From positions 62,001-126,000 of the forward strand of contig CANTFL010001109.1 in assembly GCA_947650285.1 (NCBI GenBank): DNA of 64,000 nt. The letters run 5' to 3'. A program made the position numbers and the translations under genes. The notes beneath the pieces are model-generated. The model was not told the DNA's origin. It was given only the letters and a program-made list of their open reading frames with translations, and did not search any database. This document shows positions 53,638 through 64,000 of this stretch, one piece after another (position 1 is the first letter of the stretch; each line of letters starts with the position of its first letter). The stretch is from Hyaloperonospora brassicae (Eukaryota > Oomycota > Peronosporomycetes > Peronosporales > Peronosporaceae).

Positions 53638-55239
53638 CCTACAAATTTTCATGATCAAACATCTTTAAAGTACACATAAGTCTGTTTCATCATTGCATGT
53701 AAAATTATTCTATGCTCCCAATAATCTACTCGATGCCAGATATATCTTTTTTAAAAAAAGAGAAGCCCAATTATGTTGCTCACTAGGTATGGCCGGCGGA
53801 CTTTCGATCAAAAATATATGAATTCATTAGGAAATTTGATTTGTAGCTAGCATGCTCATTTTAATTTATTCATAAGGCTATGAATATCGCTTGGTTGTAT
53901 GATTACACCTCAGATTCAATCACGCCTTCTAAATGATGCGCTTTGTTGATATATTAAGCGAAGGGTACGACTTAGCTAAACAGATTTTGGAACTCATCTG
54001 ATAGGAACAACGTATTTAATAAGGTATCTCAAAATTATTTTTGAGCTTGTCGATGACGAAAAGCTCATATTAAACCATGACGATGAGTTTGTTTGAAAAA
54101 TTAGAAAGAGACTAATTCTGGTACCTTTGCAGAAAGCCCAACATATACGTAGAGAATTGCATATAACACCGATCACTACCGCTCTACGGATAATATGTCG
54201 GCAGAAATAATTTATGACTCCACAAATTTAGACCGAGAGATTATTAGCTATTAATAAGTTTGAATGGTTAGCGAGATTCACAATAATTGTGTTTTGTGCA
54301 TCATATTAATATGCACAACTGCCAAATTAAACCATATTACATTAATATCGATGTTAACAAGGATATGTCATCTACTATAGCTGAACGAAACGGCATGCTG
54401 CTACGCCTAAATCAACTGGACAACTTGGATCTATGACGTGTTATCATAAGTGGTGTTTTAAGCTGTTTATCTTCATAATCATGTCAGAAAAAACGCAAAT
54501 GAATAAATCTTCTTCAGCGGCGCGGAACGAGGTGCTAATAGATCGTAATCTTGTCCATTTTACTGGACGAGCTATGAACACCGATACATCGTGGAACCAT
54601 AAGTGGCATAGCTGCATCCGCCTGATCAACATCTAGAACATGTCAACAACCCTCTACATTACTATTGTATTTAGCAAGTAAGAAGAGAACGGATATGACA
54701 AGCTCGAGATGAAGGATAATGAGCTATCAACATATAAAGCTGCTAGAAAGAAAATGTACCAAGAATAATGTTGAGAAGAGCAAAGGCATGTCCCAACATT
54801 GATTTGAGCGACTAAGTGGATAATCTTCATTGTATATTGTGCATCCTAATATTAAGTGATACACTCAAATGTCGTGGAAGGCCAATGCCCTTGGTGAACA
54901 CAATCCTAGCAAGTTTTTACACCACTATCCTAGTTTGGAGAGGACGTGGCCAAGGGTAAGGTAGTAACTACCAGCAAGTCGGGTTGCAATTTTACGACAG
55001 GACTCTATGCAGATGCGTGTAGCGATGGTAATCGACTGGCAATATGCTAGCTACATAGTCGGGATTGGTCACTGGCACGGATTCAAAAAATTTTGCTGCT
55101 AAAGTCGAATATAAAAAGAATCTCCAAACTTCTCATTTGGTCAATATCTTCTTGAAATATGCATTTTCGAATGCAGGTTCGTCTCAAGCAACAAATACTA
55201 CTCCTTATGGGTACATGTGTGTGTATTGATTTTTAGATG
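53638..55239. other. AT-rich intergenic, nothing recognised
   Basis: No convincing coding frame. A 67-codon plus frame at 54433-54636 and its antisense partner lack motifs. No tRNA or terminal repeat seen. Confidence 0.5.
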
Positions 55240-55847
55240 CAAATGAAGATATACTGAACGTTAGCGATAAATGTCAAACTCCGTCTCGCAATCAACCAAA
55301 TTGTGTTCGATGACAACGATGGCGGTGGTTCAGATTGACTATTTCCATGGTTATGTTAACAATGTGCAAGATCTCTGGTATACCTTTAGCCATGCCGTGA
55401 TCGCCGGTAGGTGACTCGGGGCCTGACCATGAATATGGCCAGTAAATACTAATACTCCAGTAGTTTCACGCTCTAGCAACTCAATGCATGCATACAGCAT
55501 GGCACTCTGAGTTGCGGTCGCTACTTTTCGATGCTCTCGCTGCGCGACAGCACGTAGTTGGCAAATGCAGCTGGCCCAACAACTTTATGTGCTCCCACAT
55601 ATATTTATGGCTGCCGCTCGGTATACAGCTTCATTTCTGTCCGTCCACAGATTAGTTTGACATACCGTGGCAAGGATGTGCCAGATTCGCTTCCAGACCC
55701 GTTCGGCCTCTTCTACATCATTTTGAAACCGTTCCTTCGAGATCCCTGCCCGGTGTGTTGTTACATCTTGGACTTGTCTGCTAGCGCATGCTACCAGGAA
55801 TTGTTGAGTGCGCTGGCGAGATTCTCGTTCGCCTGTCCACTGCGTTA

Positions 55848-57380
55848 CTAGGTTTTTTGATAAAGCGACCGCGCATGGACATCACCAAAATATATGTTCC
55901 ATGGTATCATCGCATCCACGGCAAGTTTATGCTTTCGACAATTTTTGTCCTCGGACCTCCCAGCATGGTACAGATTGAGCTGGCCCAACGCAACTCGATA
56001 ACCCGCCCAAACTTGATACTTGGAGATGCCATTATCATGAGACCAAACTTGCCGTGACGTTTGCATGAGGGCAGCGCGTTGCCAGTCATCCTTTGCAGCC
56101 TTTTCCTCAAGGTGGTCAACAAATTTTAGCATAGAAGCGGCAGATATTTTTTTATAATACCGGAAAGCTTGGGCACCTAAAGCCTTTGTAACGGACCGAT
56201 TTGGCGTCATTTCCGGTACCAACCACGGAAACAGGTGTAGTTGCGGGTGCGCCTCGAAGACTGAGCCCCATTTACGAAGAGTGTTGATCTCCGTCCAGCG
56301 TTCGATCGGACAACAAATGTCAAGTCGTGGAAGTGATCCCTTAGCAAACCAGTGTAGCCCATCTTGTTCTTGAAGCAATGTTACTGAATGGGAAAATCCT
56401 GGTGCGTAGCCCGTCGATAGGCCGTCAATAATTCCTATGGATCGAAGATTCCAATTATAGCTCGACTTGAACGGTGGTGCGTGCCGAAGTACCAGTAATG
56501 ATCGCACATTCAATTCTGACCCGATGAGCAACTCGGGCGACGATAGCAGAAGGGCTGTCGCCCATCGCCGTAATTTTGCATCTGTGTGGGGCCGAGATTG
56601 AGGCGCTGGCTGGGGTATCAGCATAACGAACTCCGACAGACCGGTACGAGAAATTTGCAGCGATTCGAGCGTACATTCCTTGATTTCAATGTACGTGCTC
56701 ATCACCAGCATGTTGCCTCTATGATCGCGTATCCAGGGGTTCACACTCCAGTTCAACGTGGTCCAAAACCTCTGTATAACGTCCGGCATGTCGTCAGCAC
56801 CAAGAAGTCGTTTTGGAAAGATGTTGTGATACGAAATCACATACTCGTCTTCTTTCCACCAGCTGGAGGCCCTTGCGAGCAACTCCTCCCGGTGACTGTT
56901 GACCCAAGTATTGATTTGGTCTATTTGCTCTGGTAATGGCGCCACCCAATCCTTTAGCTCTTGCTGTAACAGCTGACCCTGACGACGTCGCTGATGAGGT
57001 GGTTTGTGATGTGGTGTCTGAATTGGAGTCACGATAGCTACTTTCCCTTCGATGACGCCCCCGAAAGTCCAGACCCTCCAAGCCGCTGAGTATTGGTCGG
57101 GTTTTTGAGTTAGCCAAGTAACCACACGCTTTATACGTTGAGTTTTGATAGCCACCAATACGTCGGCAAGGCCGATGCCTCCCGCGTTCTTAGGAGTCAC
57201 AAGCAGCCCAGGGTTTACTTTGTGGCGACTCCTTTCTGTCGTCGTCGCATGTACCCACAAATACTGCCTATATAAATTTTGAATCTCTAGCTCCGCCCAC
57301 CGCGGTATGTCAAACACTATAGCCGTGAATATTATGGACGGTAGCACGACAGAATTGAGGATCAACACGCAATTCATCAC
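55848..57380 (-). pseudogene. LINE RT C-terminal domain
   Basis: An open frame of 510 codons, the longest piece of the element. It starts FTAIVFDIPRWAELEIQNLY, contains NPGLLVTPKNAGGIGLADVL, typical of LINE proteins after the RT fingers-palm, and ends near the Cys-rich ...MIPWNIYF region. One base away the other frame reads CDDTMEHIFW, the conserved Cys/His ending, so a frameshift lies near 55920. Confidence 0.75.
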
Positions 57381-57553
57381 ACTCGTAGCTACTCGTGTTG
57401 CTGTGAGAAGGCGTTACTAAATCCGCTGGATGCGTAGCGCCCAATTTTTGTAAACGAGCTCGCCTGTCCCGATCTCGTAGCCTAGGTACCTGGTTGTGGT
57501 TCCTGGAGGGACCAGAGCAATAACCTTATTATCTTTTACCTTGATGGCTCGGT

Positions 57554-58638
57554 TTATAAAAAGAGTATCGTACTCTTCGTCGGTTGGACATGTAGTTCAG
57601 ATAACTCGCCAAAGGCTCGTATAATATCAAGAGCATGAAGAATATGGTTAGCTCGTTCAAGGAACAGAGTTGAGTCATCCACAAATGCCGAGAAGAGGTG
57701 AGTCATCCTCGGTCTCCCTGGTGATGCTAACCCCCTAAGACGCCGATACTGGTGAAGAGCAAGACTTAACATCTCCACGACCAACAAAAATAACAGAGGC
57801 GCGAGAGGGCATCCTTGCCGAATACCAGACTTTACCTGGAGTGGCTTTAAATGATGCCCCGTTGACGACGAAATTGGCCGTTGTACCCGCATATACGTCG
57901 GACAAGATCGACGAAGCGTAAATAAAACACAAGCAGTGGCATAGTTTCGTACAGAAAATCTCTGTCAACCGTGTCATAGTCCTACCGAAAGTCCAACAGC
58001 AAAATACACTTGCCGTGAGGCACTGCCATATCCTGTTGGTCTGTCACCGTCGTCCAATGCGCCATCATCATCATAATCGTTTTGGCCATACTTCTCCCTT
58101 GAACGAAGCCTTGTTACGAGTCACTGATGACCCGAGGAAAAGATACCTGTAGTCGTGTCGCCAAAAATTCTGCAAAGACCTTGTAGCCGGTTTTTAACAA
58201 CGAAATTGGTCGATAATCCACAGCATCGTCTGAGTCACCTTTCGTACGAAGCGGAATGATTAGCGCCTTTGAAAGCGATGGTGGTAGTTCCGCCCCGTCT
58301 AGAATTTGGTTACCAATGGTAATCAGCTCAAGCACCATGATAGCAGACGTGTCCTTGTAGAAATCATTATTTAATCCATCCTTCCCTGATGATTTTTTCC
58401 CGGAAAGTCCGTGAACAGCTTATAGCACCTCGCCTTCCGTAATTGGCCGTAGCAGACGATCTTTGTCCATTCGAGAGAGCCTCTTATTCTCCGCAATGGT
58501 CAAAAACTTTAGCATAGCGGCAGGCAAAGCGTTTTGGGCTTCAGAACGGTGACTGAAGCTTAAAATTGGCGCCCATTCAGACGCAAATTTTAAGCTATTG
58601 TCATATTTACGGTAAAGGCGCCACCATGGTAAGGCCAC
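57554..58638 (-). pseudogene. LINE reverse transcriptase core
   Basis: Pieces in order on the minus strand: LLRPITEGEVL (58420-58638), IIPLRTKGDSDDAVDYRPIS (58114-58338), VKSGIRQGCPLAPLLFLLV and FSAFVDDSTLF, the FADD-box equivalent with both Asp present (57554-57892). Frameshifts separate the pieces. Confidence 0.85.
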
Positions 58639-59106
58639 AAAGCTGATACATGCTGATTACTCAACCAATTGGCCACTCGCTTGAATGGCCAGCGGAGACG
58701 CTCTGTAGAGTTACAGACATTCTCCAAGGCGAGTTAAATGGTCCTCTCGCATTTCTTTAATATTTGCAGAAATCCACTACCGCCTGGTAAGGAACTGCTG
58801 ACGGATGCGGCGTCGCATCTGCCCAATAACCCGTCGTCGTCGCTGCTTTTCCCGTTTTGTAACTGATCGTATACTTTTGGTACATCTAGTTATGTTTGCA
58901 TCCCACGTCAAAGCTGTTGAAGCGTGTCCCATGCGCATATTACCGAGTTCCTGAATCAGGTAATCGATCACGCGGTTCGGCTAATTAATACGGATGGGAT
59001 AGGCTGCATGATGTCGCCGAGTATGTCCCGGATCGAGTTGCTTGACACGTAAATGAATATTTACCTGTTGATGATCAGAATAGTGTGGAGGAGGAGCTGT
59101 TGATAG

Positions 59107-59844
59107 TCATAGAATATCTGGTACCCAATCAGTTGGTACGTAAAAACGATCAATCCGGCTAGCGTTTTCCGTGGTCCAATAAGTGAAGTGGTCAATCATC
59201 ATATCTGTCTCATCATCGTCCGCATGCTCCCTTAGGAGGCGAGCATCACTCATCCCGTTACTGGTGATAAGTCTACTTAGAGCTGATCTCTCAGGCCGAA
59301 TGGCTGACCTTGGCCCTAGTCGGCCCAACTGGAGACTCTAAACACTATAAAATTCACCGAAAAGCACAGAAATTCCAGAAGGTAAGTTCCAGCCATGCAG
59401 GCTGTTAAATAGTGACTCCCGCTCTGCCCTGTCATTGGGTGCATACACATTAAGAATATATATGTCATTTACCGAAGCCCCGATAGCTCTCGTATTCCAA
59501 CGGTCTTCATTCCAGGCGGCCACGTGTAAAGAAGCCTGTGGCGTTAGTAGAATAGCAACACCGCTCGACCTGGAGGACCCATATCTCCAATGCGACATCG
59601 CCACCTGGAACTTGTCGCAATCTTGGCCCCATTCCCGGCGCCACGCTAGCCGGAGCGTATTTGCTTCCTCGGCGGTCGCGACGTGAGTTTCTTGAATGCA
59701 CCAAGCAATAGGACGTTTCTTTACTGGAGTCTTGCGCCAGGCTGACATCCTGAGAGATCTTGTGGATCTGGAAAAGCCTTGAACATTTTGGCTAATAATC
59801 CTTCGGTCGGCAGCAGGGAGACTCTTTGAAGTTGTGTCAGACAA
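59107..59844 (-). pseudogene. LINE AP-type endonuclease domain
   Basis: RRIISQNVQGFSRSTRSLRM (start of the exonuclease-endonuclease-phosphatase fold), WCIQETHV (catalytic Glu), DIYILNVYAPND and the degraded VLFGEFYSV (normally GDFN). An in-frame TAG at 59338-59340 follows, and reading continues in the same frame to HFTYWTTENASRIDRFYVP. The domain nicks target DNA for target-primed reverse transcription. Confidence 0.8.
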
Positions 59845-60540
59845 ATTAGGGTCATTAAATAATGCGTAGCGTCCATAACAATCAGAAGTTGATAACGCCG
59901 ACCCGTACAGGGTCGTCGCTGATGAAAACTGGTAGGGGCCTTTAATACTGGATAAGACTCTTCTCCTCCGGGTGAGCTAACCCTGAGGAGAAAAATCTAT
60001 CAATACGCCAATCTGTTTGTAAGGAAGAGTTATAGTACGCCGCCTTGTACTCTGTATTCGACAAGAGAAGCTTGATATGCTTTGCCGATGCCCCTGTACG
60101 CGTCGTCGAGTCATCAGCTAAAGCTGCAATTTCACGGTCGTATAAGATTGCACAAAGTAGGTGCTGTATCATGCTAGTACGCCGTTGTGGGTCACACAGA
60201 CAAAGCACCCCGTCCCCTTCGTACTCCTTGCTGCTCAGTAACTGCCAGTCATCTCAACTGTCCATCAGCGGTGCGAGCATCGATGTTAAACCACGGTAAT
60301 ATTAAACCACGGTACTGGAGGCGTTCAATCCATCCATCCAACCATTGGTTTGTAGAGAGGTCCAGGGGTTGTTGCCCATACGCATTCGATCCATCAAATA
60401 ACCATTCACGACGCTTCTCGGTCATCCACTGCACCATGACAGAAACATTTAATGATTTCAATAACTCTCCAGGTAGCGCGAGCCGCTTAACCAGCTTCAA
60501 TAATCGCTCTGGAGCGGATCGTGCCGCTCGCTTTCACTCA

Positions 60541-63500
60541 CTATGGAGCTGAAAGCGGTGAGGAAAGGAATTTGGTCTGAATGATGCCTGTCGGCTCCTT
60601 GGAAGTCCCACGAGGCCTCCCGATCCTCGACATCAATCCGTTCATAATCCTCATAAAAATTGATCTGTCGTGTGACAGGCAACTGCGACCCTTTTTAATG
60701 ACTGCCTCGTTGTGCTTGGACCGTTTTATAGTGCCATCTGGAACACGTTCCTCGGGCGAAGAGATATATCCACGTTTCCGAGCGACTTCGGAAGAGTGCC
60801 GCGCTGTTGGAGGAGGTGCCGTAGGCAGAGACGGAAGATTTTCCGCTGTGTCCATGATGGCGAGATCCTGACGGCTTGTCTGAGGTATCGTAAGTAAGGC
60901 AGTGCTCGCCTCTGCCTCCCCCAATGTTAATAAAGAGTCACTGCCCATGCCGTGGTCGTCATCAGCTGATGGTTCGATGTACTGCTCCGTTTGCAATGGA
61001 AGAAGTTGTGCACCGTCTTGTTCCCCTGCTGCATCGTGGTCTAAGAGCTCGCGTGATTCTAAATTTTGAGCTGAATTTGCGTCCACCTCCGGCTCGCAGT
61101 CAGGTAACATCCCAGAAAGACCAACATGGATGAATGCCGATTAATGACAATCCATATATCTGAAAATAAGAGGCGGACTATCCGGTAAGTCGATCTTCGT
61201 CGCTATGATATCGTCGATTAGCTCTCGACTTAATATCGGGTGCTCCGTGGCACTGTCAACCACGCGGTGGTTGCGGGATATCGTAGTTGGGATAAACTTT
61301 CGACATCTCCACTTCGTTACGGCTCCATCTAGACGTTGCACAATTTAAAAGTTTTGGTTTAAGAAATTTGTTGCCATGCGAACGACGTCACTGCCGCCCC
61401 AGGTGTCGTCGCTGACGTCCTCCGTCCGTCCAGATGGTGGAAGCATAATTGTCGAGGAACCAGCGCATCCGAGACGCCGACTCCTGACGTGTCATCGTGG
61501 CCCACCCACGTTTGACATTGGCTAGTGCGTGCACACGGTAATCATGGGCAAGCTGGTCTTCAAGGTGGAGAAGCCCCGAGTATTTAATTCCACGTTTTAA
61601 GCTGACTTTAAGACTCTCAAGCGCAAAATCCGGACCATCCAGTTTGCTGTCCGCCGCCGCTTGGGCAATCGCCATTGCCCAACAATTCCCAGTCGCTGGA
61701 GTGACTACCGTCCGGATACCAAGCTGTTGTTCCAGCTCGGTAATGGTAGTCGGTAAAGTTGTGGTGCTGAGCCCTAAAGGAATCTCTGGCACCGCTGGTA
61801 CTTGCGTTTAAGCAATGATTTGCCGAAATGTCTTGCGCTCCTTTCGCTTAAACGTTAAACGCACCGGTCCAGTCGCAGTCGGGGCTGGCCCTCGGGCTGT
61901 CCCGGCGGTTTTTCGAAGCGTGTCCTCCTAACTAAGAGGCGCCCTGGTTGAATATCTGTGGCGCTGCTGCCGTCCTGTGATCGATCAATCGTGGAAGACG
62001 ACTTAGACGTATTCATTGTGTTTGCAACAGTTGCGTTCTTGGCTTTTTCGTTCTCTTCGTCTTCATCAGCTAACGCCTGGTGATCAGCCGTCTTGGCTAC
62101 TGGACGGGAATTATACCTTAAGAGGGTAGCCGTCGTCGACGCCCCCCTTTTTGCCTTATCCAAGGTTGCTTGGTTGGTGGCTCCGGTTTCGGTTGGACAT
62201 GGGCAAACTTTGCACCTTGTTCGGTCTGCGGTGCGCTACTGGTCACGCTTGCAAGGGACAAAGCGGAATCTCGAGAATGATGTGACATGTCACTATATCC
62301 AGCCGGGGTAACAGCTGCATGTGCTGCTTCTTCGTTTGCTTGGTGAAGTTGAAGCCGTTTTGCCGCCATTGCTTTCACATCCTCGATACTAGAGAATGGT
62401 TTAGCGAGGTCGGCGAGCCCTTGGATGTCGTCTTCCGTAACTACAATACATCAGGCCCTTTCAATTGATCTTCCGTAAAACTGCACCGTGACAGAGGATG
62501 ACCAAGATTGCCACATTGAATGCATTGTAAACGGTGACCAACTGTCGGATGTTTGACCACTATCGTCGTTCCAAACCATAAGATCCGAGCCACCCTCTGT
62601 AGAAATGTGGGGCAGCCTGCGAGCTTAAACGTGACCCTCCAAACCGTATAAGTTCGAGATTCAGGGTTATTAGTATTTATATCCTCTAATTCAAACTCCG
62701 ACGGAATCTTTGACTTTAAGAAAGCCGCAATGCGTCCAATATCACTAAAGCGATGAATGTTGTGAAGCTGCACAACGTACTCAACAAGGCGCGCTATCGC
62801 CCTTCCTCCAATTCCGTGCTGCCGATGCCACACAGATCCGCTATCTGTCCTATGCGCATTCCGCAAACGGTACACACTACCATAAAATGGAACGCGGACA
62901 TCTTGGTGAGACTTTGCTGCATCCCTGTTAAAGAAAAAGAAATGTATGGACTTGGTGACCGGGTCATAGCTGATCGTCTTCGTCTAATGGAGCATATGAT
63001 GCAGCTCTTGCAAATTGATCCTCGCGAGCTCAGCTGATTCGAGAATCTTATCCTTGATCGCTTTGGTTATCTGTCGAGTCACCTTAATCGAGCGAAATCT
63101 ATCCGAATGAAGAACTACTTCTCCTTCGACTTGAGCCCAAATGGTACTATGCAGGCGTAGGCGCTCCTCATTCTCTAAGACATGCTGCATGAACGCAGGT
63201 AGTCGTCTACAAGCAATTGACCCTTTCACTAGTCCAACAATTACCGCCCATTCATCGTCACTCCCATCTCGCACGTAGTTAGGGCCGACCACGGGCATCA
63301 ATCGTTCACAAAGTGCTCTCAGTCGGGTGATCTCGTCACACGAGAACTTCGCCGGGTTAAACATGTAGGCATCAAAAGAGGTCTTGCCTGTGCTGTGATG
63401 CCGTGCGCTTGGTGTCAATCCACCTGGTCGAACGACTTTTGACCACTGGTCTAGAACCGGAGCCTGAGCCCATTTGTGCTGACTAGAAAACTTCCGCATA

Positions 63501-63992
63501 ATGTCTTTGAAAGCCCATTTGGACGTCAAAAGCTCGCGCTTTATGGACTCTGTCGATTGGGTCCAGCTCAAGTAACTGTCATGACCTTTGACAAAAACCT
63601 GGTCAAATAAGCCCGCAAGACATTTTGCCTCCGCCGCCGCTATTTTTGGAAAAAATTTTCGTTCCACAGGAAGAGCCTCTAAATAAACAGGTACCGTGTT
63701 GTATACGGCTGCGAATAAATGTCTCAGAGTCGTGTCATGCTTCGACTTGTCCCACATTCGGAGCCTCTTCAATTTACTCCACGAGCGCAGCGAACATCTC
63801 CTCCGGAGTTGCGCTTAGCCGGATAGACCGTTGCGCCTCACCCTGCGTCATCATTGCCCACTGGCTGTGTTTCAGAGCGCGCGCTCTGAGTCCTGTCCTC
63901 CATTTAGCCATCTTGTTCTGTAGGTAAGATGGAGGAGGTGTCGGCCGTGTCACCCCCTCCCTCTCCAGGCGGAGGTAGGCCAGGCGGGGCAT
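60541..63992 (-). pseudogene. LINE N-terminal/ORF1-like region with CCHC zinc knuckle
   Basis: ATG at 63992 (MPRLAYLRLEREGV) opens 72 codons to 63774, then the frame shifts into 63772-62984 (YNTVPVYLEALPVERKFFPK). The knuckle CIQCGNLGHPLSRC is in the frame 62875-62441, preceded by a basic and beta-rich nucleic-acid-binding-like stretch. Ser/Thr/Glu-rich low complexity follows (62378-60541). It likely bound the element's RNA. At least five frame breaks. Confidence 0.7.
61388..61792 (-). pseudogene. OTU-like cysteine protease domain of the LINE
   Basis: 134-residue frame. TPATGNCWAMAIAQAAADSK fits the OTU nucleophile motif (G-N-C followed by a hydrophobic helix). It is followed by YSGLLHLEDQLAHDYRVHAL and WATMTRQESASRMRWFLDN. 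A catalytic His motif is not seen before the frame ends. OTU domains remove ubiquitin or cleave polyproteins. Its position between the zinc knuckle and the endonuclease indicates it is part of the LINE protein. Assignment by motif only. Confidence 0.6.
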
Positions 63993-64000
63993 AGTAAGCG

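Larger units (their letters stand above)
55240..63992 (-). mobile_element. LINE (non-LTR) retrotransposon, decayed, runs to right edge
   Basis: On the minus strand: N-terminal region with zinc knuckle, OTU-like domain, AP-type endonuclease, reverse transcriptase and a C-terminal Cys/His tail. The order and the absence of LTRs define a LINE. There are many stops and frameshifts throughout. The 3' end is not sharply defined; coding traces (ATATQSAML, LVFTGHIHG) reach about 55300. No poly(A) tail or target duplication could be placed. Confidence 0.88.

Overview
The window looks like a repeat-rich piece of an oomycete genome (Peronosporales: Phytophthora or downy-mildew type). The evidence is three compact protein-coding genes with at most one short GT-AG intron each, set in AT-rich, TE-packed sequence. 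The repeats are chromodomain Ty3/gypsy, Ty1/copia, a LINE with an OTU-like domain, a pogo/Tigger-type transposase and a tRNA-derived SINE. No bacterial or viral layout is visible. The assignment rests on family recognition and gene structure; no search was run.

Layout. 1-4.6 kb: a badly decayed gypsy element. 4.85-6.94 kb: a 5'-truncated, stop- and frameshift-bearing copy of the MOT1/BTAF1 Swi2/Snf2 ATPase. 7.5-10.4 kb (-): intact PRP6 splicing factor. 13.7-15.6 kb (+): intact two-exon mitochondrial acyl-CoA dehydrogenase of VLCAD/ACAD9 type. 15.8-18.2 kb (+): intact two-exon patatin-type triacylglycerol lipase of SDP1/TGL type. The last two are adjacent, in the same direction, and could act in one route: lipid-droplet lipolysis releasing fatty acids for beta-oxidation.

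19.8-36.7 kb: two copies of one chromodomain gypsy family in inverted orientation, A (-) 19823-27801 and B (+) 28714-36723. Between them lies the 3' end of a copia element, and what looks like that copia element's LTR resumes beyond B. 38.3-38.6 kb: a SINE with a 19-bp target duplication. 39.1-40.4 kb: transposase pseudogene. 41.3-44.5 kb: an LTR remnant followed by a decayed NEMF/Rqc2-like gene. 46-55 kb: AT-rich sequence with several repeat remnants, including a ~4.1 kb unit bounded by ~240-bp inverted repeats that contains a DDI1-like gene fragment. 55.2-64 kb (-): a decayed LINE running to the window edge.

The most unusual signal is in gypsy family A/B. The entire ~8 kb element (LTRs, gag, pol and the 3' region) is a near-continuous chain of short, mostly perfect stem-loops (6-13 bp stems, one about every 30-40 nt). 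The stems run through protein-coding sequence, where they must have been accommodated largely through synonymous choices. An older gypsy element in the same window that encodes the same proteins does not show this. A diverged LTR of a related family keeps hairpins at the same places with different, still complementary, sequence. The family also has a well-formed -1 frameshift signal between gag and pol, and a long antisense coiled-coil reading frame at its 3' end.
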